From: Curtobacterium sp. MCLR17_032
GTDB taxonomy: Bacteria; Actinomycetota; Actinomycetes; Actinomycetales; Microbacteriaceae
NCBI RefSeq assembly: GCF_003234795.2
Contig: NZ_CP126268.1
Span: 2,232,001 to 2,296,000 of the forward strand
DNA length: 64,000 bases
Direction of reading: 5' to 3'
How positions within the stretch are numbered: the stretch's first letter is position 1; every line of letters begins with the position of its first letter. Of the stretch, positions 49,168-59,477 are shown one piece after another. A model generated the notes under the pieces. The model did no database searches and had not been told where the DNA came from. It worked only from the letters and a program-made list of their open reading frames with translations. The position numbers were made by a program, and so were the translations under genes.

Positions 49168-50238
49168 TCAGGCCGTGGTGTTGCGTGCGGCGACCGCGGC
49201 CCCGGCGATGGCGTCGCCGATCTCGGCGGTCGACCGTCGGGTGGTGCCCCGGTCGGCGAGGTCGGCCTCCACCGCCCGGGTCACCGCTGCCGCCAGGTCC
49301 GCGCGACCGACGTGGTCGAGCAGCAGGGCGACGGAGAGGACCGCGGCGGTCGGGTCGGCCAGCTGCTGGCCGGCGATGTCCGGCGCGGACCCGTGGACCG
49401 GCTCGAACATGCTGGGGAAGGTGGCGTCCGGGTTCAGGTTGCCCGAGGCCGCGAGACCGATGCCGCCGCTGATCGCGCCGGCCAGGTCGGTGATGATGTC
49501 GCCGAACAGGTTGTCGGTGACGATGACGTCGAAGCGGGACGGCTCGCGCACCATGTGGATCGTCACGGCGTCGACGTGCTGGTAGTCGACCGTCACGTCC
49601 GGGTACTCGACGGCGACCGCGGCGACCGTGCGCTGCCAGAGCGAACCGGCGTGGACCAGCACGTTGGTCTTGTGCACGAGGGTCAGGTGCTTCCGGGGGC
49701 GTCGCATCGCCAGGTCGAACGCGTACCGGACGACCCGCTCGACACCGTGGGCGGTGTTGATCGAGACCTCGGTGGCGATCTCGTGCGGGGTGTCGACCCG
49801 GATCGCGCCGCCGTTGCCGACGTACGGGCCCTCGGTGCCCTCACGGACGACGACGAAGTCGACCTCGCCCGGGTCGGACAGCGGTGACCCGACCGCCGCG
49901 TGCACCTTCGTCGGTCGCAGGTTCACGTAGTGGTCGAACGCGAACCGGAGCTTCAGCAGCAGGCCGCGCTCGATGACGCCACCGGCCAGCCGCGGGTCGC
50001 GGGGGTCACCACCGACGGCGCCGAGCAGGATCGCGTCGTGCTCGGCCAGGGCGGCCATGTCGTCCTCGGTGAGGACGTCGCCGGTCGCAAGGAAGCGCTC
50101 GGCCCCCAGCGAGAACGGGGTCTCCTGCACGTCGAGCTCGCCGTCGGCCACCGCGTGCAGGACCTTCAGCGCTTCGTCGACGACCTCGGGGCCGATGCCG
50201 TCGCCACGGATGACCGCCAACTTGAGCGTCTGCGACAT
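49168..50238 (-). CDS. leuB: 3-isopropylmalate dehydrogenase
   Basis: Oxidative decarboxylation in leucine synthesis, NAD and divalent metal dependent. [29 protein letters not shown] and the metal site [18 protein letters not shown] are canonical. Length 356. It starts 9 nt after serA. Confidence 0.96.
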   Translation of the reverse strand: MSQTLKLAVIRGDGIGPEVVDEALKVLHAVADGELDVQETPFSLGAERFLATGDVLTEDDMAALAEHDAILLGAVGGDPRDPRLAGGVIERGLLLKLRFAFDHYVNLRPTKVHAAVGSPLSDPGEVDFVVVREGTEGPYVGNGGAIRVDTPHEIATEVSINTAHGVERVVRYAFDLAMRRPRKHLTLVHKTNVLVHAGSLWQRTVAAVAVEYPDVTVDYQHVDAVTIHMVREPSRFDVIVTDNLFGDIITDLAGAISGGIGLAASGNLNPDATFPSMFEPVHGSAPDIAGQQLADPTAAVLSVALLLDHVGRADLAAAVTRAVEADLADRGTTRRSTAEIGDAIAGAAVAARNTTA

Positions 50239-50247
50239 GGGGGTCTC

Positions 50248-51837
50248 CTAGAGCGTGATGTCGATCTCACGCAGCGAGGCCGCGTCGATCGTGGAACGGA
50301 CGTGCTCGAGGACGTCGTCCGGCACCGGCGAGTCGACGGTCAGCACGCTGAGCGCTTCGCCACCGGCCGACTGGCGGGCGATCTGCATGGCGGCGATGTT
50401 GATGCCCGCCTCGCCGAACTCCTTGCCGTACACCGCGACGATGCCCGGACGGTCCGTGTAGGCCATCACGACGTGGTGCTTGTCGAGCGCGACCTCGACG
50501 TCGTAGCCGTTGATCTCGACGAGCTTCTCCACCTGCTTCGGGCCGGTGAGGGTGCCGGAGACGCTGATCGCCGGGCCGTCCGACTGTGCCCCGCGGATGG
50601 TGAGGAGGTTGCGGTACTCCGGGCTGTCGGCGTCCGTGATGAGCCGGACGGTGACACCGCGCTGCTCCGCGATGAGCGGGGCGTTGACGTAGGAGACCTG
50701 GTCACTGACGACGTCGGTGAAGACGCCCTTCAGCGCGGCGAGCTTGAGCACGCTGACGTCGTACGCCGCGAGCTCGCCGTGTACCTCGACGTCGATGCTC
50801 GTGACGGGCGAGGTCGCCATCGCCGTGAAGACCTGGCCGAGCTTCTCGACGAGCGGGATGCCGGGGCGGACGTAGGGGTCGATGACGCCGCCGGCGACGT
50901 TGACCGCGTCCGGGACGAGTTCGCCGCCGAGGGCCAGCCGCACCGACTTCGCGACCGCGACGCCGGCCTTCTCCTGCGCTTCGTCGGTGGAGGCACCGAG
51001 GTGCGGGGTCACGACCACGTTCGGCAGCGACACGAGCGGCGAGTCCTTCGGCGGCTCCGACACGAAGACGTCGAGGCCGGCACCGGCGATGGTGTTCGAG
51101 GTGAGCGCACGGTGCAGCGCGTCCTCGTCGATCAGGCCACCGCGCGCGACGTTCACCACGAAGGCGGTCGGCTTCATCAGCGCGAACTGGTCGTCGGAGA
51201 TCATGCCGACCGTCTCGGGCGTCTTCGGCATGTGGATCGTCGTGAAGTCCGCGCGGCGGAGCAGGTCCTCGAGCGAGACGAGCTCGACGCCGAGCTGCTG
51301 GGCACGCGCCGACGTGACGTAGGGGTCGTACGCGATGACCGAGACGCCGAACGCCTGCAGGCGCTGGGTGATCAGGGCGCCGATGCGGCCGAGGCCGATG
51401 ATGCCGACCGTCTTCTCGTAGAGCTCGACGCCGGTGTAGGACGACCGCTTCCAGGCGCCGGCCGCGAGCGACGCGTGCGCCGCCGGGATGTGCCGCGCGA
51501 GCGACAGGATGTGGCCCACGGTCAGCTCGGCCGCCGAGATGATGTTCGACGTCGGCGCGTTGACGACCATCACGCCGGCGGTCGTCGCCGCCTTGATGTC
51601 GACGTTGTCGAGGCCGACGCCGGCGCGGGCGATGACCTTGAGCTCGGGAGCCGCGGCGATCGCCTCCGCGTCGACCTTGGTGGCGGAGCGCACCAGGATC
51701 GCGTGCGCGTCGGACAGCGCGGCGAGCAGGGCTGGACGGTCGGTGCCGTCCACGTTCCTGATCTCGAAGTCGGGCCCGAGGGCGTCGACGGTGGCGGGCG
51801 AGAGTTCTTCGGCGATCAAGACGACCGGCTTCGACAC
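50248..51837 (-). CDS. serA: D-3-phosphoglycerate dehydrogenase
   Basis: First step of serine synthesis. The NAD fold is IIGLGRIGALITQRLQAFG; the catalytic Arg, Glu and His lie in VNVARGG, around SEPP and in TPHLGAST. An intervening domain and a C-terminal ACT domain (DRPGIVAVYGKEFGEAGIN) make this the 529-residue actinobacterial form, likely serine-inhibited. GTG at 51835-51837 with GAGGAA upstream. First gene of its operon. Confidence 0.96.
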   Translation of the reverse strand: MSKPVVLIAEELSPATVDALGPDFEIRNVDGTDRPALLAALSDAHAILVRSATKVDAEAIAAAPELKVIARAGVGLDNVDIKAATTAGVMVVNAPTSNIISAAELTVGHILSLARHIPAAHASLAAGAWKRSSYTGVELYEKTVGIIGLGRIGALITQRLQAFGVSVIAYDPYVTSARAQQLGVELVSLEDLLRRADFTTIHMPKTPETVGMISDDQFALMKPTAFVVNVARGGLIDEDALHRALTSNTIAGAGLDVFVSEPPKDSPLVSLPNVVVTPHLGASTDEAQEKAGVAVAKSVRLALGGELVPDAVNVAGGVIDPYVRPGIPLVEKLGQVFTAMATSPVTSIDVEVHGELAAYDVSVLKLAALKGVFTDVVSDQVSYVNAPLIAEQRGVTVRLITDADSPEYRNLLTIRGAQSDGPAISVSGTLTGPKQVEKLVEINGYDVEVALDKHHVVMAYTDRPGIVAVYGKEFGEAGINIAAMQIARQSAGGEALSVLTVDSPVPDDVLEHVRSTIDAASLREIDITL

Positions 51838-51861
51838 GACTGCTGTTCCTCACACGAGACG

Positions 51862-51881
51862 GGTGGTGTACCACCACCCTA
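51862..51881 (-). promoter_or_regulatory. serA promoter region with TGGTGTACCA inverted repeat
   Basis: GGTGGTGTACCACC lies near the expected RNA start, just below a TAGGGT -10 box (51881-51876). It resembles the leuC palindrome in its TGGT..ACCA arms, but its position differs, so common control is uncertain. Confidence 0.4.
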
Positions 51882-51918
51882 TCGACGGCCGGACCCGGTT
51901 ACGACGCCGGGAGGCAGG

Positions 51919-52302
51919 TCAGAGGTCGACGAGGCTCGGCACGTAGAGCTGCAGCGTGAGCCAGAGTGCCCCCGCACCGGCGAAGGCCACGACGAGCACC
52001 GCGACGGTCACGACGGCCGTGGACCGGCGGGTCACCCACACGCCGACGGCGTACGCGAGCGGCGGGACCACCACGTCGAGGACCAGCCACACCCACGGCA
52101 CCGGGCGCTTCAGCGACGCGCCACCGGCCGAGCCGACGAACTCGTTGAACTTCTGCAGCTTGTCCGTGATCACCACGAGGTTGCCGACGCTCTGCGCCGT
52201 CATGTAGGCGAACAGCACCGCGAAGACCACCCAGACGACGATGCGCCCGACCAGCGACCGCGCGGAAGTGGCGCCGGTGGCGGGACGCTCGACGGCGGTC
52301 AC
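51919..52302 (-). CDS. Predicted membrane protein with three helices
   Basis: 127 residues; helices at VGRIVVWVVFAVLFAYM, VPWVWLVLDVVVPPLAYAVGVW and VVTVAVLVVAFAGAGALWLTL. The GTG at 52300-52302 overlaps the upstream stop as GTGA, so it is translated with it. No known motif. Family not recognised. Confidence 0.72.
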   Translation of the reverse strand: MTAVERPATGATSARSLVGRIVVWVVFAVLFAYMTAQSVGNLVVITDKLQKFNEFVGSAGGASLKRPVPWVWLVLDVVVPPLAYAVGVWVTRRSTAVVTVAVLVVAFAGAGALWLTLQLYVPSLVDL

Positions 52303-52721
52303 CCGAAGCTCCGCGTCAACAGGAACGGCCACGGGAAGAGCACCACCGCGCCGAGCAGCATCCAGAGCAGCCGGGTGCGGGTGGAGCGCGTCCGGGCGAC
52401 CCAGATCACGACGGCGAACCAGAGCGCCGGCGCGACGATCGCCAGGAAGCGGAGCAGCGTGACGAACCCGGACAGGACCGCGTCGGTCGTCATCAGGTAG
52501 CTCGTCGAGGCGGTGAGCAGCCAGGCGACCGTGTAGAGCAGGTACAGCCCGCCGAAGACCCCGAACCCGATCAGGGCACCGGACGTCTCGGGCGCGTCGG
52601 GGTCGCGGGTGTCGCGTTCCTTGACGGCGATCGGGTTGTGGGCGGCGTCGACGTGGGTCGCGTCGTCCGCGTCGCCCCACGACAGGGCGGCGTCGTCGTC
52701 CGGTTCGCGGGTCTCGGTCAT
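52299..52721 (-). CDS. Predicted membrane protein with three helices and acidic N-terminus
   Basis: 140 residues: about 50 acidic residues (TETREPDDDAALSWGDADD), then helices (ALIGFGVFGGLYLLYTVAW and two more) ending in LFPWPFLLTRSFG. Two starts are possible. ATG 52721 lies 7 nt from TAGGAT (leaderless; preferred), while ATG 52751 overlaps the mtlD stop as ATGA. The pair with the next gene suggests a two-subunit complex. Function unknown. Confidence 0.7.
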   Translation of the reverse strand: MTETREPDDDAALSWGDADDATHVDAAHNPIAVKERDTRDPDAPETSGALIGFGVFGGLYLLYTVAWLLTASTSYLMTTDAVLSGFVTLLRFLAIVAPALWFAVVIWVARTRSTRTRLLWMLLGAVVLFPWPFLLTRSFG

Positions 52722-52747
52722 GCCGTCGATCCTACGAGGGTCGTGGC

Positions 52748-53938
52748 TCATGCCTGGGCGGGCTGGGTCTCGAGCACCCCGGCGACGACGTCACGGACGG
52801 CCGGGAACAGCGGGTGTCCCTCCATGAGCCCGGTCAGGATCTCGGTGAGGGCGTGCGCGGTGGCCCCGGAGCGCAGCAGAGCGTGCAGCTCGATCGACTC
52901 CGGGTCGTCCTGGTCGTCGAACTCGAGTGCGACCCGGACGGCGCCGATCAGGTGGTCGACGGGCAGACCGCGTTCGGCGAGCTGCGCGGCGGGGCCGATG
53001 AACCGTTCGCGACGGCCGAGCTTCCGGAGCGGGTTGCGACCGACCCGACGGGTCGTGTCGGGCAGCAGGGGGTTGGCGATGCGGGTGAGGTTCGCCGCGA
53101 CGTACCGGGCGTGTTCCGCCGGGTCGAACCCGTGCTTCGCGACGAGCAGCGCGGTGGTCTCCGCGAGCACCCCGTCGACCTCCGCCCGCACGTCGGGGTC
53201 CTGGAGGGCCTCCCGGATGAGCCGGATCCCCCGGACCCACCCGTGGTAGGCGGCCGCCCCGTGGGCCGTGTTCACGGTGTAGAGCTTGCGCTCGACGAAC
53301 GGCTGCAGGTCGTCGACCCAGGTCACGCCGTCGATGACGGGAGGCTCGGAGCCGGTCCCGGCGAACGGCGTGCGTTCGATGACCCACTCGTAGAAGGGCT
53401 CGAGGACGACGTCGAGACCGCCGGACTGCCCGAGCACCCCGGACTGGTCCGGGACGATGCGGTCGATCGCACAGTTCGCGAACACCGCGGCGATGTCGCG
53501 GTCCTCGAGGATCGGCGCCCGGCGGATGCTGGCGTGCAGGGAGTCCGTGGCGTTGAACGCGTTCTCGCAGGCGACGATCGTGACGTCGCCGCGGTCCAGC
53601 GGGCGTGCCGCGAGCCCCTCAGCGATGAGCGGGGCCACGAGGGGCAGGGTGCGCGCCCCGACCGCCGTGGTGACGACGTCGGCGTCGGCGATCGCCTGCA
53701 CGACGCGTTCTCGGTCGGTCTTGCTGTTCAGCGCACGGAACCCGGAGACCAGGTGCTCGACCGGCATCTCGCCGACCTCGTGCACCACGAAGCGCCCGGC
53801 TTCGTTCAGGGCCGAGACCACGCGCTCGTCGACGTCGACGAAGGTGAGGTCGTAGCCGCTCGACACGAGGAACTGGCCCACGAACCCGCGCCCGATCTTG
53901 CCGGCGCCGATGTGGACCGCTCGTCTCGTCACCGCCAT
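52748..53938 (-). CDS. mtlD: Mannitol-1-phosphate 5-dehydrogenase
   Basis: Interconverts mannitol-1-phosphate and fructose-6-phosphate. HIGAGKIGRGFVGQFL is the NAD-binding fold and the polyol-dehydrogenase active site is KLYTVNTAHGAAAYHG. Length 396. ATG at 53936-53938 is chosen; GATGAT 6 nt before it is a weak -10. No mannitol PTS genes are nearby, so the mannitol route is incomplete in this window. Confidence 0.92.
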   Translation of the reverse strand: MAVTRRAVHIGAGKIGRGFVGQFLVSSGYDLTFVDVDERVVSALNEAGRFVVHEVGEMPVEHLVSGFRALNSKTDRERVVQAIADADVVTTAVGARTLPLVAPLIAEGLAARPLDRGDVTIVACENAFNATDSLHASIRRAPILEDRDIAAVFANCAIDRIVPDQSGVLGQSGGLDVVLEPFYEWVIERTPFAGTGSEPPVIDGVTWVDDLQPFVERKLYTVNTAHGAAAYHGWVRGIRLIREALQDPDVRAEVDGVLAETTALLVAKHGFDPAEHARYVAANLTRIANPLLPDTTRRVGRNPLRKLGRRERFIGPAAQLAERGLPVDHLIGAVRVALEFDDQDDPESIELHALLRSGATAHALTEILTGLMEGHPLFPAVRDVVAGVLETQPAQA

Positions 53939-54091
53939 CAGACGATCATCCCACGACGATCGGTGCACCCACGCCACCCCGTGGACGGGCCGGTGGGGTC
54001 GACGACGACGCGCGTCGCCGCGCTGCGCGGACGCCGTCGGGAGACGTCCGTGTGGTGGAGGAGCTGCTGCATGGTGTCCGGGTCACGTCGA

Positions 54092-54120
54092 GAGGCGGCG
54101 GTGCAGTGCACCGCCGCCTC
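54092..54120. terminator. Terminator downstream of ilvC
   Basis: GAGGCGGCGGTGC, loop AGT, and the exact complement: a 13-bp perfect stem 25 nt past the ilvC stop. The 207-bp gap to mtlD holds no gene. Confidence 0.8.
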
Positions 54121-54145
54121 GCGGGTCGAGCTTGTCTCAGGCAGA

Positions 54146-55171
54146 CTACCGCGCGGCCGAACCGTCGACGTAGTCCGAGTCGCCCTGCTTCCACGCGAAG
54201 AGCTTGCGGAGCTCACGGCCGGTCGCCTCGACCGGGTGACCCTCGCCCTTCTCGCGGAGGGCGGTGAACTCCGGCGCGCCGGCGTCCTGGTCCTCGATGA
54301 AGCGCTTCGCGAAGGCACCGTTCTGGATGTCCGCGAGGACGGCCTTCATGTTCTCCTTGACCTCGGGCGAGATCACGCGCGGGCCGGAGACGTAGTCGCC
54401 GAACTCGGCTGTGTCGGAGATCGACCAGCGCTGCTTGGTGAGGCCGCCCTCCCAGATCAGGTCGACGATGAGCTTGAGCTCGTGCAGGACCTCGAAGTAG
54501 GCGATCTGCGGCTGGTAGCCGGCCTCGACCAGGGTCTCGAAGCCGTACTGGATGAGCTGCGAGGTACCACCGCAGAGGACGGCCTGCTCACCGAACAGGT
54601 CGGTCTCGGTCTCCTCGGTGAAGGTCGTCTTGATGCCGCCGGAGCGGAGACCGCCGATGGCCTTCGAGTACGACCAGGCGAGGTCCCACGCGCTGCCGGA
54701 GGCGTCGACCTCGACCGCGACGATGACGGGGACGCCACGGCCGGCTTCGTACTCGCGACGGACCGTGTGGCCCGGGCCCTTCGGGGCGACGAGCGACACG
54801 TCGACACCCTCGGGGGCCTCGATGTAGCCGAAGCGGATGTTGAAGCCGTGGCCGAAGACGAGGGTCGCGCCCTGCTTGAGGTTCGGGGCGATGTCGTCCT
54901 TGTAGACGATGCGCTGGACCTGGTCCGGCGCGAGGATGACGACGACGTCGGCCCACTTGGTGGCCTCGGCGGGCGTGTGGACCTCGAAGCCGGCCTCTTC
55001 GGCCTTCTGGCGGCTCTTCGAGCCCTCCTTGAGGCCGATCTTGACCTCGACGCCGGAGTCGCGGAGGTTCAGGGCGTGGGCGTGGCCCTGCGAGCCGTAG
55101 CCGATGACGGCGACCTTCTTGCCCTGGATGAGGCTCAGGTCGGCGTCAGCGTCGTACACGATGTCAGTCAC
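54146..55171 (-). CDS. ilvC: Ketol-acid reductoisomerase (NADP+)
   Basis: Second step of Val and Ile synthesis. [17 protein letters not shown] binds [22 protein letters not shown] and [11 protein letters not shown] form the metal and substrate site. Class I enzyme of 341 residues. GTG start. Last gene of the ilvD-B-N-C run, 45 nt after ilvN. Confidence 0.97.
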   Translation of the reverse strand: MTDIVYDADADLSLIQGKKVAVIGYGSQGHAHALNLRDSGVEVKIGLKEGSKSRQKAEEAGFEVHTPAEATKWADVVVILAPDQVQRIVYKDDIAPNLKQGATLVFGHGFNIRFGYIEAPEGVDVSLVAPKGPGHTVRREYEAGRGVPVIVAVEVDASGSAWDLAWSYSKAIGGLRSGGIKTTFTEETETDLFGEQAVLCGGTSQLIQYGFETLVEAGYQPQIAYFEVLHELKLIVDLIWEGGLTKQRWSISDTAEFGDYVSGPRVISPEVKENMKAVLADIQNGAFAKRFIEDQDAGAPEFTALREKGEGHPVEATGRELRKLFAWKQGDSDYVDGSAAR

Positions 55172-55216
55172 GGTGCGTGGTCTCCTTGGTTGTGGGGTGT
55201 CTGGGGCGACCGGTGC

Positions 55217-55717
55217 TCAGCGCACCCGGTCGGTGATGCTCTTCGGTCCACGGCCCATGCCCAGGAGCCCGGCGCGCGCCAGCTCCTTGATGCCGTAGGG
55301 CTCGAGCACACGCAGGATCGCCTGGATCTTGCCGGGATCACCGGTCACCTCGACGACGAGCGAGTCGGTGGCGACGTCGACGACCTGCGCCCGGAAGAGC
55401 GTCACGGCGTCGAGCACCGCGGACCGGGTCTGGTTGTCGACCCGCACCTTGACGAGCATGTGTTCGCGCTGCACCGACTGGGGGAAGTCGAGCTCCACGA
55501 TCTTGATGACGTTGACGAGCTTGTTGAGCTGCTTCGTCACCTGCTCGAGCGGGAGGTCCTCGACGTCGACCACCACGGTGATGCGGCTCAGGCCGTCCAC
55601 CTCGGTGTTGCCGACGGCCAGGGACTCGATGTTGAAGCCGCGACGGGCGAAGAGCCCGGCGACACGGGTCAGCAGACCCGGCTTGTCCTCGACCAGGAGG
55701 GACAGGACGTGGCTCAT
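55217..55717 (-). CDS. ilvN: Acetolactate synthase small subunit
   Basis: Regulatory subunit that gives valine feedback inhibition. An N-terminal ACT domain ([23 protein letters not shown]) and the C-terminal [20 protein letters not shown] make it a normal 166-residue form. ATG overlaps the ilvB stop as ATGA. Confidence 0.97.
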   Translation of the reverse strand: MSHVLSLLVEDKPGLLTRVAGLFARRGFNIESLAVGNTEVDGLSRITVVVDVEDLPLEQVTKQLNKLVNVIKIVELDFPQSVQREHMLVKVRVDNQTRSAVLDAVTLFRAQVVDVATDSLVVEVTGDPGKIQAILRVLEPYGIKELARAGLLGMGRGPKSITDRVR

Positions 55718-57534
55718 GCGGGCTCCCCCGTCATGTCGGCGTCCTCGTCGTCCCACGTCGGGGCGAGGTCGCGGGCGTACTGGATGGACGAGTTGCCGAT
55801 CCCCTGCGGGACCATCGGCCAGACCATCGAGTCGCGGCTGACCACGAAGTCGATGACCACCGGGCGGTCGTTGGTGTCGAGCGCGAGCTGGATCGCCGCG
55901 TCGACCTCCTCCGGCTTCTCGACCCGGATCCCGAGCGCACCGTACGCGTCGGCGAGCTTCACGAAGTCCGGGACCCGCCGGGTGCCGTGGCCGGTCTGCA
56001 GGTCGGTGAACGAGTGGCGGCCGTCGTAGAACAGCGTCTGCCACTGCCGCACCATGCCGAGCGACGAGTTGTTGATGATCGCGACCTTGATCGGGATGTC
56101 GTTGATGACGCAGGTCGCGAGTTCCTGGTTGGTCATCTGGAAGCAGCCGTCACCGTCGATCGCCCAGACGACGCGGTCGGGCTGCGCGACCTTTGCACCC
56201 ATCGCGGCCGGGACCGAGTAGCCCATCGTGCCGGCACCGCCGGAGTTGAGCCAGGCGTTCGGGCGCTCGTACTGGATGAACTGCGCCGACCACATCTGGT
56301 GCTGGCCGACACCCGAGGCGAAGACGCCCTCGGGTCCGGTCATCTCGCCGATGCGCTTGATGATCGCCTGCGGGGCGAGCAGCCCGTCGGTCGGCTCGGT
56401 GTACCCGAGTGGGAAGTCCTCGAGCAGCTGGTTGAGGTGCGCCCACCAGTCGGCCGTGGAGGCCCGCTGGTCGACCGGCACGTCGGCCCACGCCGCCACC
56501 AGGTCGACGAGCACCTCTTTGGCGTCGCCGACGATCGGCACGTCGGCGTAGCGGATCTTCGAGATCTCGGCCGGGTCGATGTCGACGTGCACGACCTTGG
56601 CGTCCGGGGCGAAGTCGTCGACCTTGCCGGTCACGCGGTCGTCGAAGCGGGCGCCGAGCGCGATGATGAGGTCGCTCTCCTGCAGCCCGAGGACCGCGGG
56701 CACCGTGCCGTGCATGCCGGGCATGCCGAGGTGCTGCGCGTGCGAGTCGGGGAAGGCCCCGCGGGCCATCAGCGTCGTGACGACCGGGGCGCCGGTGGCC
56801 TCGGCGAACGCCAGGAGCTCGGCGGAGGCACCGGAGCGGATCACGCCGCCGCCGACGTAGAGCACCGGGCGCGACGACTCGGCCAGGAGCTGCGCCGCCG
56901 CGGTGATCTGCTTGCCGTGCGCCTTCGTCACCGGGCGGTAGCCCGGCAGGTCGAGCTTCGGCGGCCAGATGTAGGGCGCCGACTTCTGCTGTGCGTCCTT
57001 CGTGATGTCCACCAGCACCGGGCCGGGTCGTCCGGTCGTCGCGATGAGGTGCGCCGCCGCGAGGGTCGCCGGGACGTCCTCGGGCTTCGTGACCAGGAAG
57101 GAGTGCTTCGTGATCGGCATCGTGATGCCGACGATGTCGGCTTCCTGGAACGCGTCGGTGCCCATCAGCGTCGAGAACACCTGGCCGGTGATCGCGATGA
57201 ACGGCACCGAGTCCATGTAGGCGTCGGCGATGGCGGTGACGAGGTTCGTCGCACCGGGACCGGACGTGGCGATCGCGACACCGACCTTGCCGGACGAGGA
57301 CGCGTAGCCCTCGGCGGCGTGACCGGCGCCCTGCTCGTGACGGACCAGGATGTGGCGGATCGTCGTCGACGCCATGAGCTCGTCGTAGAACGGGATGATC
57401 GCGCCGCCGGGCAGACCGAAGACGTCGGTGATCCCGAGGTGCTCGAGCGTGCGGAGCACGGCGCCCGAGCCGGTCAGGACCTCGGGCGATCGACGGGCTC
57501 CGGCAGCGGAGCGCGGTGTGGCTTCCGTGGGCAT
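55714..57534 (-). CDS. ilvB: Acetolactate synthase large subunit
   Basis: TPP enzyme joining pyruvate to pyruvate or 2-ketobutyrate. The catalytic glutamate is in [16 protein letters not shown] and the TPP/Mg motif is [14 protein letters not shown] followed by [12 protein letters not shown]. Length 606. ATG at 57532-57534, AAGGAA upstream. 46 nt separate it from ilvD. Confidence 0.97.
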   Translation of the reverse strand: MPTEATPRSAAGARRSPEVLTGSGAVLRTLEHLGITDVFGLPGGAIIPFYDELMASTTIRHILVRHEQGAGHAAEGYASSSGKVGVAIATSGPGATNLVTAIADAYMDSVPFIAITGQVFSTLMGTDAFQEADIVGITMPITKHSFLVTKPEDVPATLAAAHLIATTGRPGPVLVDITKDAQQKSAPYIWPPKLDLPGYRPVTKAHGKQITAAAQLLAESSRPVLYVGGGVIRSGASAELLAFAEATGAPVVTTLMARGAFPDSHAQHLGMPGMHGTVPAVLGLQESDLIIALGARFDDRVTGKVDDFAPDAKVVHVDIDPAEISKIRYADVPIVGDAKEVLVDLVAAWADVPVDQRASTADWWAHLNQLLEDFPLGYTEPTDGLLAPQAIIKRIGEMTGPEGVFASGVGQHQMWSAQFIQYERPNAWLNSGGAGTMGYSVPAAMGAKVAQPDRVVWAIDGDGCFQMTNQELATCVINDIPIKVAIINNSSLGMVRQWQTLFYDGRHSFTDLQTGHGTRRVPDFVKLADAYGALGIRVEKPEEVDAAIQLALDTNDRPVVIDFVVSRDSMVWPMVPQGIGNSSIQYARDLAPTWDDEDADMTGEPA

Positions 57535-57580
57535 GAAGGGTTCCTTGCCTGGAGGGATGGCGATGGTGCGGGTGTCGACG

Positions 57581-59275
57581 TCAGCCCGTGACCGCGCCGA
57601 GGGCAGCGGACTGGACGAGCTTGGCGTACTTCGCGAGGACTCCGCGGGTGTAGCGCGGGGGCAGCGGGGCCCAGCCGTCACGGCGGGCTTCCAACTCGGC
57701 GGGGTCGACCAGTAGGTCGAGCGAGCGAGCGGGGATGTCGACACGGATGCGGTCGCCATCGCGCACGAACGCCACTGGACCTGCGTCCACGGCTTCCGGT
57801 GCGATGTGGCCGATGCAGAGGCCGGTTGTGCCGCCTGAGAATCGACCGTCGGTCAAGAGTAGTACATCCTTGCCGAGGCCCGCGCCCTTGATGGCTGCGG
57901 TGATGGCGAGCATCTCGCGCATGCCCGGGCCGCCCTTGGGGCCCTCGTAGCGGATGACGATGACGTCGCCCTTCTGGATGCGTCCCTCGGTGAGGGCGTC
58001 CATCGCGGCGCGTTCGCGGTCGAACACCCGGGCCGGGCCCTCGAACACGTCGGCGTCGAAGCCGGCGGTCTTCACGACGGCGCCCTCGGGAGCGAACGAG
58101 CCCTGCAGGATCGTCAGGCCACCGGTCGCGTGGATCGGGTTGTCGATCTTCCGGAAGACCTCGCCGTCGAGCTCCGGCGGGTCGATCTCGGCCAGGTTCT
58201 CGGCGACGGTCTTGCCGGTGACGGTCATGCACTCGCCGTGCAGCAGGCCCGCGTCGAGCAGCGCCTTCATGACCACCGGGATGCCACCCTGCTGGTCGAT
58301 GTCCTTCATCACGAAGCGTCCGAAGGGCTTCATGTCGGCCAGGTGCGGGACCTTCGAGCCGATGCGGTTGAAGTCGTCGAGGGACAGTTCGACCTCGGCC
58401 TCGTGCGCGATCGCGAGCAGGTGCAGCACCGCGTTCGTCGAGCCACCGAGCGCCATGAGCACGGTGATCGCGTTCTCGAACGCCTCGCGGGTCAGGACGT
58501 CGCGGGCGGTCAGGCCCAGGCGGAGCATGTTCACGACGGCTTCGCCGGACCGGTGCGCGTAGTAATCGCGCCGACGGTCGGCGCTGGGCGGCGCGGCGGA
58601 CCCGGGCAGCGACATGCCCAGCGCCTCGGCCAGGCTCGCCATGGTGTTCGCGGTGTACATCCCGCCACAGGCGCCTTCGCCGGGGACGATCGCACACTCG
58701 ATCTTCTTGAGCTCGGCCTCGCTCATGGTGCCGGCCTTGCAGGCGCCGACGCCCTCGAAGGAGTCGATGATCGTGACTTCCTTCATCGAGCCGTCGGCCT
58801 GCTTCACGTAGCCCGGCATGACCGAGCCCGCGTACAGGAAGACGCTCGCCAGGTCGAGGCGCGCGGCGGCCATCAGCATGCCGGGGAGCGACTTGTCGCA
58901 GCCGGCGAGCAGGACAGTGCCGTCGAGGCGCTCGGCGTTGACGACCGTCTCGACGCTGTCCGCGATGACCTCGCGCGAGACGAGGGAGAAGTGCATGCCC
59001 TCGTGGCCCATCGAGATGCCGTCGGACACCGAGATGGTGCCGAACTGCAGCGGGTAGCCGCCGCCGCCGTGCACGCCTTCCTTGGCGCCCTGGGCGAGCC
59101 GGTCGAGGGACAGGTTGCAGGGGGTGATCTCGTTCCAGGACGAGGCGATGCCGATCTGCGGCTTCTCCCAGTCCTCGTCGCCCATCCCGACGGCCCGCAG
59201 CATGCCACGCGAAGTGGTTGCTTCGATCCCGTCGGTGACGACCCTGCTGCGCGGCTTCACGTCGATGTCAGGCAT
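57581..59275 (-). CDS. ilvD: Dihydroxy-acid dehydratase
   Basis: Third step of Val and Ile synthesis, Fe-S dependent. Cluster cysteines lie in [12 protein letters not shown] and [14 protein letters not shown]. Length 564, complete to [20 protein letters not shown] near the C-terminus. A short stretch near 57730-57880 uses A/T-ending codons (GTA, CTA, CGA, TCA, ACA) unlike the rest. The ATG lies 6 nt from TAGACT, so leaderless. Confidence 0.97.
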   Translation of the reverse strand: MPDIDVKPRSRVVTDGIEATTSRGMLRAVGMGDEDWEKPQIGIASSWNEITPCNLSLDRLAQGAKEGVHGGGGYPLQFGTISVSDGISMGHEGMHFSLVSREVIADSVETVVNAERLDGTVLLAGCDKSLPGMLMAAARLDLASVFLYAGSVMPGYVKQADGSMKEVTIIDSFEGVGACKAGTMSEAELKKIECAIVPGEGACGGMYTANTMASLAEALGMSLPGSAAPPSADRRRDYYAHRSGEAVVNMLRLGLTARDVLTREAFENAITVLMALGGSTNAVLHLLAIAHEAEVELSLDDFNRIGSKVPHLADMKPFGRFVMKDIDQQGGIPVVMKALLDAGLLHGECMTVTGKTVAENLAEIDPPELDGEVFRKIDNPIHATGGLTILQGSFAPEGAVVKTAGFDADVFEGPARVFDRERAAMDALTEGRIQKGDVIVIRYEGPKGGPGMREMLAITAAIKGAGLGKDVLLLTDGRFSGGTTGLCIGHIAPEAVDAGPVAFVRDGDRIRVDIPARSLDLLVDPAELEARRDGWAPLPPRYTRGVLAKYAKLVQSAALGAVTG

Positions 59276-59281
59276 GTCCAG

Positions 59282-59306
59282 AGTCTAGGACCGTTTGGGA
59301 TACCAA
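59282..59306 (-). promoter_or_regulatory. ilvD promoter with leuC-like operator
   Basis: TTGGTATCCCAA (minus strand, 59306-59295) sits 7 nt before TAGACT (59287-59282), itself 6 nt before the ATG. It differs by one base from the perfect palindrome at leuC (29140-29151). Confidence 0.6.
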
Positions 59307-59358
59307 TGGCGCAACACCATGCGTCCGCATGCTGTTCTGCCTGATGGTCCTCCAAGAC

Positions 59359-59414
59359 ACCGGTGTTCGTCGATCACACCGCGCGATCACGCGGCGCATC
59401 CGACGAACACCGGT
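59359..59414. other. Long two-part hairpin upstream of ilvD
   Basis: ACCGGTGTTCGTCG and its exact complement enclose a 6/6 internal loop and a second stem CCGCG/CGCGG. It may be the otsBA terminator, or a structure of its own; neither is proven. Confidence 0.6.
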
Positions 59415-59438
59415 TTCTTGCGGGTCAGGCCGAGCGGA

Positions 59439-59456
59439 GGGCCCGCGGACGGGCCC
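59439..59456 (-). terminator. Short GC hairpin past otsB
   Basis: GGGCCCG, loop CGGA, CGGGCCC: a 7-bp stem 22 nt past the otsB stop. Confidence 0.55.
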
Positions 59457-59477
59457 GACGGGAGGCCCGTGGCCGGG

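Noticed and set aside
59276..59358. T-box or leader-peptide attenuator for ilvD
   Set aside because: The -10 is 6 nt from the start codon, leaving no leader RNA.
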